Positions 1 to 8,691 of a stretch of 64,000 nt of DNA are shown here, in pieces. The stretch is from Oceanobacillus saliphilus. GTDB taxonomy: Bacteria > Bacillota > Bacilli > Bacillales > Amphibacillaceae. The translations under genes were made by a program, and so were the position numbers. The DNA is taken from NCBI RefSeq assembly GCF_023522835.1, contig NZ_JALCZU010000004.1, positions 241,581-305,580 of the forward strand. The letters are read 5' to 3'. How positions within the stretch are numbered: position 1 is the first letter of the stretch; every line of letters begins with the position of its first letter. A model generated the notes under the pieces. It was not told the DNA's origin, ran no database searches, and saw nothing but the letters and a program-made list of their open reading frames with translations.

Positions 1-461
1 ATGCCAATATCGATGAATATACAGAAGAGCAATGGAATAAAGTAATCAGCATCAATATCAATGGTCCGTTCTTTGGTATAAAACATGCGGTTCCTTATAT
101 GAAACAAAACGGTGGCGGTTCAATCGTAAATACCGTTTCTATTTCATCTAAACATGCTACTCCAGGATCACCAGCATATGTTACTTCCAAAGGTGCCGTT
201 CTCATGTTAACGCGTCAAGCTGGTCACGATTATGCTCGTGATAACATTCGTGTCAACGGAATCTCTCCTGGTGTCGTTAATACTGGTATTTTAAAAGATG
301 TAGACGAAGATATGTTAAACGTATACTCCGAAGCCATTCCGATGGGAAGAATTGGTGAACCTTCTGAACTTGCAAATGTCGCTTGTTTCTTAGCATCAGA
401 TGAAGCCTCTTATGTGACTGGACAAACTTACATTGTTGATGGTGGAAAAGATACGATTTAA
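1..461 (+). CDS. SDR family oxidoreductase, C-terminal part (cut by window edge)
   Basis: NAD(P)-dependent short-chain dehydrogenase/reductase whose 5' end lies outside the window. The frame is open from base 3, reading A-N-I-D-E-Y-T-E-E-Q-W-N-K-V, which is the usual segment before the SDR active site, so the first internal Met at 99 is not the start. Visible are the catalytic Ser region (NTVSISS), the YVTSK form of the YxxxK motif, RVNGISPG and the terminal TGQTYIVDGG. The cofactor-binding TGxxxGxG is missing only because of the window edge. The substrate cannot be told; it is one of several SDRs in the window. Confidence 0.93.
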   Translation, partial: ANIDEYTEEQWNKVISININGPFFGIKHAVPYMKQNGGGSIVNTVSISSKHATPGSPAYVTSKGAVLMLTRQAGHDYARDNIRVNGISPGVVNTGILKDVDEDMLNVYSEAIPMGRIGEPSELANVACFLASDEASYVTGQTYIVDGGKDTI

Positions 462-491
462 TTCTTTATAATAAATAGGTTGTTTTTACTT

Positions 492-557
492 GGGTTATGC
501 GGTCAGCCCAAAACTTCGCTATCGCTTCACATGGTGGGGGCTGACCCTATATTCCTG
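492..557. repeat. Dispersed inverted repeat, type A, copy 1
   Basis: Arms GGTCAGCCC and GGGGGCTGACC flank a core containing CTATCGCTTCACATGG. It lies just behind the SDR stop codon and is followed by a short T-rich stretch. It belongs to the family repeated throughout this window. No other gene signal is seen in the 462-757 gap apart from a promoter near 700. Confidence 0.8.
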
Positions 558-697
558 TAGCGTAAATAGAACGAGCTATTTTAAAAGAAGATTTTCATAC
601 ATTATGATTACGAGCGACGTTCATCATGTTGCTCGTATTTAAAGAAAATAATGAAACTATTTTCGCTAGATTGTAAGCGGATGCTTTGACATAGACA

Positions 698-726
698 TTG
701 ACAGTTCGATAGACTAATCGTATAGG
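698..726 (+). promoter_or_regulatory. Sigma-A type promoter of the alcohol dehydrogenase
   Basis: TTGACA at 698-703 and TATAGG at 721-726 are separated by 17 bases, upstream of the gene starting at 758. Predicted from sequence only. Confidence 0.55.
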
Positions 727-757
727 TTATAAAATTTTTAGAAAAGAGGGATAAGAT

Positions 758-1711
758 ATGAAAGGCTGGGAATTTACAACTACAAACGAACCACTAAAAC
801 TGGTGGAAAAACCAGATCCAATAGCAACAGAAGGACGCGTCGTCATTGAAGTAAAAGCAGCAGGGTTATGTCACTCGGATGTAGGTGCATTACGCGATAA
901 GAAATGGCTCGACATCATTGAACATACGCCTATTATTATGGGACATGAAGTTGCTGGAGTCATTAAAGAAGTTGGTCCAGGTGTGACAGATTATAAAGTT
1001 GGGGACCGTGTTGGTGTTTGTCCAGTAAGTAAAGTAGGCATGGGGCCAGGTTACGGTTATGATGGCGGATATTCTGATCTTGTTTCCGCGCCGGCTGTAG
1101 ATTTAGTACCAATGCCAGACGAAATCTCCTTCGCACAAGCTGCAGCAGGTACAGATGCTGGTATGACTTCCTATCACGCCATGTTCCAAACTGGTCAAGC
1201 TAAGCCTGGGATGAAAGTTGGCGTTATTGGAATCGGTGGACTCGGTCAGATTGCTGCCCGTGCAGCAGTTGTTAGAGGTATCGAAATATATGCCGTAGAT
1301 GTTAGTCCAAAAGCACGTGAACTAGCAAAAGAACTCGGTGTCAAGGAAGTCTTTGAGGATGTTCGTGAATTAGCAGATATCGCACCAGATTTAATTGTTG
1401 ACTATGCTGGATTTGGCACAACAACTGCTGGCGCAATCGATGTCATTGCACCTGGAGGCACGGTTGTTTTAGTGGGTATGGGTAAATTAGAAGCAACGAT
1501 TAATACCGACCCTCTTATTCTAAAAGCTGCAACATTAAAAGGTAGTGTTGGCGGTGACGTGCACGATATAGCCGAAGTATACAAATTGATGGCTTCTGGT
1601 GATATCGAACCAACGATTTCTGAAATTACATTTGATGAAATATATGAAGGATTACTAAAGCTCGAGCGACACGAAGTAACTGGAAGACTTGTGGCGAATT
1701 TGGAAAAATAA
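758..1711 (+). CDS. Zinc-type alcohol dehydrogenase (MDR family), short form
   Basis: Medium-chain dehydrogenase of 317 residues that probably oxidises an alcohol with NAD(P). The N-terminal GroES-like part carries Cys38 (GLCHSD) and His63-Glu64 (GHEVAG), typical catalytic-zinc ligands. The Rossmann fold has GIGGLG at 158-163. Two things are odd. The structural-zinc loop with four cysteines, usual around residues 90-115, is absent and replaced by a short Gly/Tyr-rich segment. The usual second catalytic Cys is Asp133 (GTDAG). At 317 residues it is shorter than the usual 340-350. A GAGGG ribosome site precedes the ATG. The gene stands alone between two dispersed repeats. Confidence 0.88.
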   Translation: MKGWEFTTTNEPLKLVEKPDPIATEGRVVIEVKAAGLCHSDVGALRDKKWLDIIEHTPIIMGHEVAGVIKEVGPGVTDYKVGDRVGVCPVSKVGMGPGYGYDGGYSDLVSAPAVDLVPMPDEISFAQAAAGTDAGMTSYHAMFQTGQAKPGMKVGVIGIGGLGQIAARAAVVRGIEIYAVDVSPKARELAKELGVKEVFEDVRELADIAPDLIVDYAGFGTTTAGAIDVIAPGGTVVLVGMGKLEATINTDPLILKAATLKGSVGGDVHDIAEVYKLMASGDIEPTISEITFDEIYEGLLKLERHEVTGRLVANLEK

Positions 1712-1737
1712 TATAATAATACACGCTTAAGAGTTAT

Positions 1738-1787
1738 GTGGTCCGTCCCCATCGCTATGTCTTTAACATGGTGGGGGACGGACCCTT
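1738..1787. repeat. Dispersed inverted repeat, type A, copy 2
   Basis: GTCCGTCCCC and GGGGGACGGAC arms around a core with ATCGCTATGTCTTTAACATGG, ending CCCTTTT. It sits directly behind the alcohol dehydrogenase stop and could act as its terminator. Confidence 0.8.
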
Positions 1788-1911
1788 TTAATCTTCAACT
1801 GTTACCGATACGTATATTTTTTCTTGAATATTTGTAAAAGCGAATCTAATATTTGCTTAATCAATATGTCTATACAAACAAAAAAACGCTTGGTTTCAAG
1901 CGTTTTTTCTA

Positions 1912-2157
1912 TCATTGTGCTATCGTTCCGCCATCAACAACCAATTCCGACCCAGTCATAAAGCGAGATTCATCTGAAGCTAAAAATAAAACTGGATAAG
2001 CAATATCAATTGGTTCTCCAGAGAAACCTAAAGGAATAGTAGATTCCATTTGCTTCCTTCCTTCATCATCAAGCGCATTTTGAGACATTAGTGTCGTGAT
2101 AAGACCAGGATGAACGGAATTGACTCTTATACCCTCTTTTGCAAGATCTTGGAACAA
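1912..2157 (-). pseudogene. SDR gene remnant (C-terminal third)
   Basis: Eighty-one codons encode only the end of a short-chain dehydrogenase: KEGIRVNSVHPG, FLASDESRFMTGSELVVDGG and a normal C-terminus. The nucleotide-binding half and the YxxxK active site are absent. The frame has no credible start; its first possible codon is a TTG inside the conserved region. Immediately upstream, at about 2165, the sequence turns into a dispersed inverted repeat, so the gene appears cut at the repeat edge. Its closest relative in the window looks to be the SDR at 5827-6597 (SVHPG, ASDESRFATGSEFVVDGG). Confidence 0.85.
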
Positions 2158-2164
2158 TATCCGA

Positions 2165-2216
2165 AGCTGCCCGTCCCCAACGCTTTACAGTATTAAAGCA
2201 GTGGGAGACAGGAACC
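2165..2216. repeat. Dispersed inverted repeat, type B, copy 3, at the SDR break
   Basis: Contains GCCCGTCCCC, then TTACAGTATTAAAGCAGTGGGAGACAGG in two pieces, related to the type B core TACTTTAATGCAGTGGG. It abuts the truncated SDR remnant. Confidence 0.65.
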
Positions 2217-2302
2217 TGATTACGTGGACAATCATAAGTTCCACCATTGATTAATAGAAATATAATGTATGGAACATATATTATTAAAAATGAGGTGGAA
2301 AG

Positions 2303-2866
2303 TTGTATTTTTTAAAATCTATTTCGGATGAGGTTCATTTGTCTCAAAAAATATTCAGTAACTATAAAAAAGTAAGGAAGCTCCTTATCGTGTCTATTTT
2401 TGCCTGTATTGCTGCCATTCTCCAGGCTGCAGGCGGTCTTCTGCCAGGTATAGGATATTTTATAAGTCCGCTTGCCACTGCACCTATCCTGTTATGCTCC
2501 ATGTTTTCTATTCGATTTGGAGTAAAGACCTATTTTCTGACCATTATGCTGTTATTCATCTTACAGCCAACTGAACTAATTATATTTCCCTTTACTACAG
2601 GATTGTTAGGACTTGGCATAGGCGCAGCTTTTTCCATTTTTAGAAAGAGAATAAGTATGACTGCTTCTGGCGCAATCGTTTTAATGCTCGGGATTATGAT
2701 TCTACTATATATTTTCCGCTTTCCAGTTTTAAGCCCAGTCGCCTCTGATTCCTTTTCTCTTCTAACAACTGGTGGTATTGCTTTATTTGCTTTCCTTTAT
2801 AGCTGGTTATGGGTTGAGGTTGCTTTAATCATTTTTAAAAGGATAAAAATAATGATGGTCGTTTAG
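2303..2866 (+). CDS. Small integral membrane protein, unknown function
   Basis: A 187-residue protein with about five hydrophobic spans: approximately residues 27-47, 52-68, 74-100, 119-140 and 150-178. It begins with a charged cytoplasmic stretch and ends with a lysine-rich tail. Start is TTG with a GAGGTGG ribosome site just upstream. Small multi-span proteins of this build include substrate-binding subunits of ECF transporters, but I see no motif that proves it and do not recognise the family. No operon partner: the next gene is convergent, 17 bases away. Confidence 0.7.
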   Translation: MYFLKSISDEVHLSQKIFSNYKKVRKLLIVSIFACIAAILQAAGGLLPGIGYFISPLATAPILLCSMFSIRFGVKTYFLTIMLLFILQPTELIIFPFTTGLLGLGIGAAFSIFRKRISMTASGAIVLMLGIMILLYIFRFPVLSPVASDSFSLLTTGGIALFAFLYSWLWVEVALIIFKRIKIMMVV

Positions 2867-2883
2867 TAATTCTCTCTAGTTCA

Positions 2884-4275
2884 TCAAACTATCTCAAAAA
2901 TGGTACCCTGGTTAAAATCAGTCACTAGCATAGAGTTGTAAACCCCTAAAAATAGCCGACTTTGATTCAGATTCGTTCCCAGACTAACATAATAAGCAGA
3001 TTGTGACCCAAAATCATAATCGGTTTGGATCACACCAAAATCATTTTGTTTACCGTCTGATTTCACTCTCGTATAGGCTAAAGCACCTCTAACCGGAGAT
3101 TGAGATTCTTTCCTTGCGATATCGGTAAATACAACACTTCCTGTTAAACTTGGAATTGCAGTTCCCATATAGGGTTGCACTCCTGTAAGTGCAGTTCCTT
3201 CAAACTTATCGGGTCTTTTATCTTGATGAAAATAACTAGTTAAAGGCTGAAGACGACTCGCTGAAAGGGCTACTGCTTCATCATAATAAGCAATTGTTTT
3301 CTTATCTATGGACGTATGAATGCAGCCTTCTAGAATCGACGTAGGAAAAGCACCTTCCCATCCTCGCCAACCAAAGTTAACCAAACCTTCCTGGTGAGTT
3401 TCAGAACCCTGAAGCTCGGTAACCGGTATTGGTTGATAACTTCCGAATGAAAAGATTGACTCTACCAAGTCCTGTCCGACATTCCCTGTATATTTCATGT
3501 ACCGATTATCAACCCGTCGAAACGAAATCCCCGGTATGTTGCGAACTCCTTTGGCCATTACGGTAAGTGTATCCTGAATCGTTGCGGGAAGATCATAAAA
3601 ACGCGTAACAACGGGTGGGTTGTTGATCAATGTATTCTTGCTCACATCGATTTCAATAATTTTACCGGCTATTTCCATATTATCCTGACTTAAATTAAAT
3701 GGATCATAGCCTGATCCACCGTCTCCAGTTGTTAGCACAAGTTTTCCTGTTTCAGGCGAGAAGTTTAAACTATTGACACCATTATGATTGGAAAATGGTC
3801 TTCTTAAGTTAAGTAATGTACGTCGTTTTTGAGGCATACCATTAACCTGTAACCCCCATTCTTCAACGGTATCAATGTGATCATATAACGATTCTCTGTT
3901 TACCCACTTTAAATTTAACGTATTCGGATCACACGGGTCAGGATGAAAGGCTTTAGGAAGAGCCCCTGGTCCTTGTGTTCCAGCCACCGAATAATGAAGA
4001 TAGAACAAACCGTTATCATAAAATTCCGGATGAAATGCCAGTCCTAACAATCCCCGTTCATCATATCCACCACCATCAGCACCTAGTTTTATTATCGAAG
4101 AGCGAATATCTAAAAATACCTTTATATCCCGGTTTCCTATGTAAAATATTTCTCCTACTTGGGTTGCCATAAATAATGTTTCCATGGAATCGCCCGGAAG
4201 TATGGTCGATGTCAAGACTGTGGGTAAATTAATATTACTTAAAATGGGTTGTAATTTAACTTTAACGGCTTTCAA
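2884..4275 (-). CDS. PQQ-type glucose/sorbosone dehydrogenase-like protein
   Basis: A 463-residue beta-propeller protein of the glucose/sorbosone dehydrogenase family. Recognisable blocks are RGLLGLAFHPEF (about residues 74-85), FSNHNG, the calcium/PQQ-type loop TTGDGGSGYDP, DNMEIAGKIIEIDV and VNFGWRGWEG. Family members oxidise sugars using pyrroloquinoline quinone. I see no signal peptide, whereas most characterised relatives are exported, so the location and true cofactor are uncertain. Start is TTG with AGGAGG about eight bases upstream. It stands alone and converges on the membrane protein at 2303-2866. Confidence 0.8.
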   Translation of the reverse strand: MKAVKVKLQPILSNINLPTVLTSTILPGDSMETLFMATQVGEIFYIGNRDIKVFLDIRSSIIKLGADGGGYDERGLLGLAFHPEFYDNGLFYLHYSVAGTQGPGALPKAFHPDPCDPNTLNLKWVNRESLYDHIDTVEEWGLQVNGMPQKRRTLLNLRRPFSNHNGVNSLNFSPETGKLVLTTGDGGSGYDPFNLSQDNMEIAGKIIEIDVSKNTLINNPPVVTRFYDLPATIQDTLTVMAKGVRNIPGISFRRVDNRYMKYTGNVGQDLVESIFSFGSYQPIPVTELQGSETHQEGLVNFGWRGWEGAFPTSILEGCIHTSIDKKTIAYYDEAVALSASRLQPLTSYFHQDKRPDKFEGTALTGVQPYMGTAIPSLTGSVVFTDIARKESQSPVRGALAYTRVKSDGKQNDFGVIQTDYDFGSQSAYYVSLGTNLNQSRLFLGVYNSMLVTDFNQGTIFEIV

Positions 4276-4800
4276 CTATCTTAACCTCCTCTTATTGTTC
4301 TCTTTTTATAAGAGTATGATAAAACTGTTATATGAGTACCGAATTCACAATCGGTGAATTTGAATAAATAATTTTTAAGAAGGTGCGGTTTTAAAATTTT
4401 ATATTATCAGTAAGAGCATACGAAACCAAAACATTATAAAAAGCACCTTTCCTTTTGTTTAAAATTGAATCCCTAAATTGGTTACTTTTAACAATTTAGG
4501 GATTTTTTATTTGGTGTATATGGCATATAATTTTTGAAAGGTTCGGGCAGTATGCTTAGAGAGATATGTTAATTAAATATAAAGAGATTGTATAACGAGG
4601 TATGTTTATGCAACGTATTTCTAAGTGGTTTGTTCAATTAATGGGGTGGTCTAGTGTAACAAGAGTACAACTTTTCACGGTGATGAAAAGTTGTTAACTA
4701 CATCTAAATATTTTTGATTCTAAATTCCCCTATGTCTCCTATGTCTTCTATAGTGATTTAAAATTAAATACCAAATCAATAATCAATATGGAATTCCTAA
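4276..4800. other. 525-base intergenic stretch with two hairpins
   Basis: Contains a terminator-like hairpin at 4465-4508 and a second perfect 11-bp stem near 4668-4694 (ACAACTTTTCA / TGAAAAGTTGT). A 31-codon frame, 4602-4697 plus, starts MFMQRISKWFVQLMGW behind an AACGAGGT ribosome-site-like sequence; I do not recognise it and treat it as doubtful. Confidence 0.5.
4465..4508 (+). terminator. Rho-independent terminator
   Basis: AATCCCTAAATTG pairs with CAATTTAGGGATT across a short loop and is followed by a T-run on the plus strand. No clear plus-strand gene ends here, so it may be left from a lost gene. Confidence 0.65.
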
Positions 4801-5523
4801 TTATGAATTATAGGTTTCTCTGTTTAGATTCACAATATCTTTATGTGACAATCCAGCTGAAAACTTCTCTATTACCTTGTCCCGTAGGAGTGGGGCTTTT
4901 TCTTTATCTGCCTTTTTCAATGCGTTAGTTAGTTCTTCTTTTGTTAGTTCTGTGCAATATGCAGGAGTTCCTGGCTGTTGTCTCCAAGAATCGGTTAAAG
5001 AGCCACTATCCACTGCATCGAAGCCTAGCTCATTTACTAGGTCTATGATTATATGTTTTTGCGATAGGTCATTGCCAGCAATTGTCATGGCAATGCGACC
5101 GCTAGTCCCTTCGAGGGTTCCTTTATTTTCTAAAGTATAAGCTAATAGATTGCTGAAGGCTTTAATGATAGGTCTACCTAATTGATTTGAAACCCAAACG
5201 CTTTCAACCATTCCATTCTCAATTTCTTCAATTTTATTATCTCTAAAAGGATAATAATTGGAAGTGTCTACAACGATTATTTCCTCCCCAGCTTTCTCAA
5301 CTATGTTGCGAATGCTTGGCATTACATGAAGAGGGATAGATATTATAAGGACATCAATATTTGTTATTACATCTTCTACACGCACAGGTGTTCCAGCAAT
5401 CTCTTTTCCTTCTAAACGTTCAATTTCTCGAGCATCTGCAATTTTAACATCATGTCCATTTTTAACTAATTTTTTAGAGATAGTTCTGCCTATTGGTCCT
5501 GCACCTATAATTCCAAATCTCAT
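4801..5523 (-). CDS. NADP-dependent F420 reductase-like / ketopantoate-type oxidoreductase
   Basis: A 240-residue NAD(P)-binding protein starting MRFGIIGAGPIGRT, with the Rossmann Gly-x-Gly-x-x-Gly at residues 7-12 and an acidic residue (IADAR) after the second strand. The following segments DVLIISIPL, IIVVDTSNYY and IKAFSN match NADP oxidoreductases of the F420-dependent type (family F420_oxidored). Bacillaceae generally lack F420, so the true substrate is unknown. A good AGGAGG ribosome site lies upstream. It follows the SDR genes at 5827-7472 on the same strand after a 300-base gap holding a hairpin, so it is probably transcribed separately. Confidence 0.82.
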   Translation of the reverse strand: MRFGIIGAGPIGRTISKKLVKNGHDVKIADAREIERLEGKEIAGTPVRVEDVITNIDVLIISIPLHVMPSIRNIVEKAGEEIIVVDTSNYYPFRDNKIEEIENGMVESVWVSNQLGRPIIKAFSNLLAYTLENKGTLEGTSGRIAMTIAGNDLSQKHIIIDLVNELGFDAVDSGSLTDSWRQQPGTPAYCTELTKEELTNALKKADKEKAPLLRDKVIEKFSAGLSHKDIVNLNRETYNS

Positions 5524-5697
5524 TATTTTTTCCTCCTAAATATAATTTTGTTGGATTAAGATTCAATGACTAAATGCATAGAAGAAGATTTAGCTTACAT
5601 CTAACAGGGGCCTATTCAGACGATTTTATGCAATGTATTAAATACTATTATTCTAGCAGGGCAGGTTTTTAGTAGATCAATCTCCTGTCTTTAAACC

Positions 5698-5746
5698 AAA
5701 TACATGCGGGAAAGGAGAAATTCTTTTTCCTTATCCGCATGTATTT
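5698..5746 (-). terminator. Hairpin behind the SDR gene, probable terminator
   Basis: AAATACATGCGG (5698-5709) is perfectly complementary to CCGCATGTATTT (5735-5746), with further pairing inside. It lies 80 bases beyond the stop of the minus-strand SDR at 5827. The T-run is weak. The rest of the 5524-5826 gap shows nothing else. Confidence 0.5.
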
Positions 5747-5826
5747 ATTGGAATGTTAATCTTACGTAAACGAGAAAACCCAAAACAGGCTTTTAAAAAT
5801 CAAATGATTAATAGCTTAGTAATTAA

Positions 5827-6597
5827 TCATTTTGTTGAGGTAGCTCCTCCATCTACTACAAATTCACTTCCTGTAGCAAACCTAGACTCATCAGATGCTA
5901 AAAACAACACCATATATGCAAGGTCTTTAGGATCACCTAGATGCGGTGGAAGCGGGAAATTGGCTTCTATTGTTTCTCTCAATTCAGGATTATCTTTCAA
6001 CGAGCTTTCTACCATCGGAGTACTAATTACACCTGGATGTACAGAGTTCACACGAATATTATCTTTTGCCAGTACTTTTGCAGCATGCTTTGTCATCGAC
6101 CGAACAGCACCTTTAGAAGCACTGTAGGCTACATCATACCCATCAGGAGCACCACCAACAATGGCTCCGATTGATGACATGTTAATGATTGATCCCTTAC
6201 CGTTTTCCTGCATTTTAGGAATAACCGTTTGCATACCTAGAAAAACACTAGTTGCGTTTATTGCCAAAACTTTATTCCATTCTTCTAGTGTTGCTTCCTT
6301 AACACTTTTTCCTATCTGAATAGCAGCATTATTTACTAACACATCGATCTTACCGTGTTTTTTAACAGTCTCATCAATAGTACTTTTCCATTCATCAGGA
6401 GAAGACACATCTAGCTTTAAAGCAAGTGCATCCCCGCCCTTGGCATTAATTTCATTTACTCCTTCTTGTAGAAGTTCAAATTGTATGTCTGCCGCTACAA
6501 CCTTTGCTCCTTCTTCAGCAAACGTCTGGGCCATCGTTAAACCCATTCCACCTGCAGCACCTGTAATGATTGCTACTTTACCATCTAATCTAGCCAT
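5827..6597 (-). CDS. SDR family oxidoreductase
   Basis: Complete classical short-chain dehydrogenase of 256 residues. TGAAGGMG at 12-19 binds the cofactor; NNAA at 89-92, Ser142 and YSASK (Tyr158, Lys162) form the active site; the end is TGSEFVVDGG. The acidic residue after strand two (AADIQF) suggests NAD preference. The ATG follows an AGGAGG site. It lies 116 bases downstream of another SDR (6714-7472) on the same strand, so the two may share a transcript. The substrate is unknown; relatives act on secondary alcohols, steroids or ketones. Confidence 0.92.
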   Translation of the reverse strand: MARLDGKVAIITGAAGGMGLTMAQTFAEEGAKVVAADIQFELLQEGVNEINAKGGDALALKLDVSSPDEWKSTIDETVKKHGKIDVLVNNAAIQIGKSVKEATLEEWNKVLAINATSVFLGMQTVIPKMQENGKGSIINMSSIGAIVGGAPDGYDVAYSASKGAVRSMTKHAAKVLAKDNIRVNSVHPGVISTPMVESSLKDNPELRETIEANFPLPPHLGDPKDLAYMVLFLASDESRFATGSEFVVDGGATSTK

Positions 6598-6713
6598 TCT
6601 ATTTCCTCCTAGAAAACTAGTTCTAATTCGTTTAGAAAGATATACTCTTTCTTTTAAGACATCTTTAATCCAAGCAAGTCTTATTTACACTTTTTTCGAA
6701 TTCATAATGTTAA

Positions 6714-7472
6714 TTATTTATTGATAGTAGCTCTTCCTCCATCAACTACATAGTCTGCTCCACTTACATAACTAGCTTTATCAGATGCTAAAAATGCAAC
6801 TACTTCGGAAACTTCTTTTGGATCTGCAAAACGTTTCATTGGAAGCAGATTTTGAGACACGTCATCAATCTGTTCTTTAGTTAGTGTAGCTTCAGCCATT
6901 GGCGTGAGTATTGCTCCTGGAAGAACAGCATTGATTCTAATATTTTTATCAGCAAATTCATATGCTGCTTGTTTTGTAAGACCCCTGACTGCAAATTTTG
7001 AAGCAGTATAAGCTGGATTAACTGTAATATCATGTCTCAATCCAGCAAGTGAAGAAATATTTATAATAGACCCTTTATTGTTTTCAACCATTGTAGGTAA
7101 GACTGCTCTCATGCCGTAAAATATTCCGTTCTGATTAATATCGATTATTTTTTTATACAAGCCTTCTTCTATTTCTAAAAGTCCAGTTATCGCACCTGCA
7201 AGTCCTGCATTATTCACTAAAATATCAATAGTGCCAAATGTATCTTTAGTCTTTTGTACTACCGTGTCCCAACTACTAGGATTTGTAACATCTAACTCTA
7301 CAAAAATAGCCTTATCTTCCCCGATGTCACTTGCTACTTTTTCTCCATTTTCTGCATCAAGATCTCCGATTACAACTTTTGCACCTTCTTCAGCAAGCTT
7401 TCTCGTATGAAATTCCCCCATACCTTTCGCCCCGCCAGTAATAATCGCTACTTTTCCATCTAATAGTCCCAT
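6714..7472 (-). CDS. SDR family oxidoreductase, divergent from TetR regulator
   Basis: Classical SDR of 252 residues when begun at MGLLDGKVAI, the start chosen because AGGAGG (7480-7485 on the complement) lies seven bases upstream; an in-frame extension to 7541 has no such site. TGGAKGMG at 12-19, NNAG at 87-90, Ser140/141 and YTASK (Tyr155, Lys159) are intact, and the C-terminus is SGADYVVDGG. It is divergent from the TetR gene at 7661, with a palindrome between them, so it is a likely target of that repressor. The substrate is not identifiable from sequence. Confidence 0.93.
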   Translation of the reverse strand: MGLLDGKVAIITGGAKGMGEFHTRKLAEEGAKVVIGDLDAENGEKVASDIGEDKAIFVELDVTNPSSWDTVVQKTKDTFGTIDILVNNAGLAGAITGLLEIEEGLYKKIIDINQNGIFYGMRAVLPTMVENNKGSIINISSLAGLRHDITVNPAYTASKFAVRGLTKQAAYEFADKNIRINAVLPGAILTPMAEATLTKEQIDDVSQNLLPMKRFADPKEVSEVVAFLASDKASYVSGADYVVDGGRATINK

Positions 7473-7578
7473 TATTATTCCTCCTATATGTCCCTTCCGC
7501 ATTTTAAAGAAGTTAAATTTTTTAAGAGCGCTTTCATTCATATGATAGAGTTTCTCGACTTAACACTCAATAAGCAGG

Positions 7579-7605
7579 TATAATGAATATGTTGAATGCT
7601 CAACA
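7579..7605 (+). promoter_or_regulatory. Promoter and candidate TetR operator
   Basis: A perfect TATAAT (7579-7584) has TCGACT 18 bases upstream (7555-7560). Just downstream, TGTTGA-ATGC-TCAACA at 7590-7605 is a perfect inverted repeat overlapping the expected transcription start. A TetR-family protein bound here could block its own gene and perhaps the divergent SDR. Confidence 0.55.
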
Positions 7606-7660
7606 AAGTGATTAGGTTTGTTTATTATAAGGCTTGATAATCGGGACAAGAGGATGATTT

Positions 7661-8278
7661 ATGTTGAATAATCCAAATCGACAAATGAGAAAGAAACAAT
7701 CAACAAAGAAGTTACTAAAAAATGCTTTTATAGATCTCATTTTAGAATATAATGATGTGCATTCTATCACAATTAGCGAGATTACTGATCGAGCTGATTT
7801 TAATAGAGGGACTTTCTATATCCATTACCAAGATAAAATCGATCTTTTGGAAGAGGTATACCAAGATGCTATCGAAGGCATACATCAGTCTATTAAAAAA
7901 CCATATAGAAATAAGGGTAAGGTATTTTTAAATGGGGTTATTCCTTCTAATAAGCTCGTATTTGAGCATATCGAAAAGCATAAAAAGTTGTTTAAAGCTC
8001 TAGATATTATAGAGGACAATCCAGATATATATAAACGGCTCGAGCTATTTTTATGGAATTTATTTAGTAAAGAAATTTATATTGAACGAGAAACTGACGC
8101 TCAGGAAACAAAGTATGATATCTTTCTTAGCTTTCAAGTCCACGCTACAGTTGGTGTCATAAAGTATTGGATTAAAAAGGATTTTATTTTCTCTACAAGT
8201 GTTATGAGCGAACAATTAACATCTTTTTATTCGGATAAAGTAATTGCGATGAATTTCAAGAATCAAAACCTTGATTGA
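7661..8278 (+). CDS. TetR/AcrR family transcriptional regulator
   Basis: A 205-residue repressor-type protein. The N-terminal helix-turn-helix spans about residues 12-60, with the hallmark ITDRADFNRGTFYIHYQDK. The rest is an all-helical ligand/dimer domain of the type common in Bacillus TetR proteins associated with dehydrogenases. Start ATG with an AGAGGATG site. It is divergent from the SDR at 6714-7472. It resembles the regulators at 27932-28534 and 41316-41927 (NRSTFYTHYQDKF, NRATFYAHFKNK), so these three look like paralogues. The inducer is unknown. Confidence 0.92.
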   Translation: MLNNPNRQMRKKQSTKKLLKNAFIDLILEYNDVHSITISEITDRADFNRGTFYIHYQDKIDLLEEVYQDAIEGIHQSIKKPYRNKGKVFLNGVIPSNKLVFEHIEKHKKLFKALDIIEDNPDIYKRLELFLWNLFSKEIYIERETDAQETKYDIFLSFQVHATVGVIKYWIKKDFIFSTSVMSEQLTSFYSDKVIAMNFKNQNLD

Positions 8279-8279
8279 T

Positions 8280-8346
8280 AGGGTCAGTCCGGTCAGTCCC
8301 CCACATTGCTATCGCTTTAGTGTGGTGGGGACTGACCCTTTATTCC
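8280..8346. repeat. Dispersed inverted repeat, type A, copy 4
   Basis: GGGTCAGTCC is followed by GGTCAGTCCCCCACA, the core CTATCGCTTTAGTG and TGGTGGGGACTGACCC, then TTTATTCCTG. The left arm is partly doubled. It starts two bases after the TetR stop codon and lies between convergent genes, a position suited to a two-way terminator. Confidence 0.88.
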
Positions 8347-8348
8347 TG

Positions 8349-8690
8349 TTACTCAAATAGCAAAGTATTTTCATAAGTTATTGTTATTTGCTGTTCTTTC
8401 ATTCCATCTACTTGGTCATTGAATCTATTAACTACTTGACCAATTCTAAAATTAACATCCATCAGTAGGTTCGTATTCCAAACCTCTAATTGTTTCGTTT
8501 TTAAAATCATCTCATCCACTATTTCTCCCTTTTCCCCTTCATCAACGAAAATATTATTTACGAGCGAGAAAAAGTCTTTGTCACACTTTCCAATATGATC
8601 TGCGTATTTTCGTAACAAATCTTTTTTATAAGAAAAATCTTCATATGGAAGCAGTTTTTCCATAACCGTTATTGTATGTGTCTCCCCCAC
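8349..8690 (-). CDS. Small helical protein downstream of lipase-like gene
   Basis: A 113-residue acidic, mostly helical protein without signal peptide or membrane span. The predicted GTG start (8688-8690) overlaps the end of the upstream 616-residue gene within two bases, and its likely ribosome site AAGGGG lies inside that gene's end, so the two are translationally coupled. I do not recognise the family. Its position as last gene of a lipoprotein / lipase-like / small-protein set suggests a partner of the lipase-like protein, for instance an immunity or chaperone protein; that is inference only. Confidence 0.7.
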   Translation of the reverse strand: MGETHTITVMEKLLPYEDFSYKKDLLRKYADHIGKCDKDFFSLVNNIFVDEGEKGEIVDEMILKTKQLEVWNTNLLMDVNFRIGQVVNRFNDQVDGMKEQQITITYENTLLFE

Positions 8691-8691
8691 C

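Noticed and set aside
4602-4697. A 31-residue small protein
   Set aside because: It has a modest ribosome-site-like sequence but no recognisable family, and overlaps a hairpin; left as a doubtful note within the intergenic entry.
5753-6724. Plus-strand frames of 60-124 codons opposite the SDR genes, also seen opposite other SDRs
   Set aside because: They mirror well-supported minus-strand SDR genes with ribosome sites and full motifs; antisense shadows are common in these genes.
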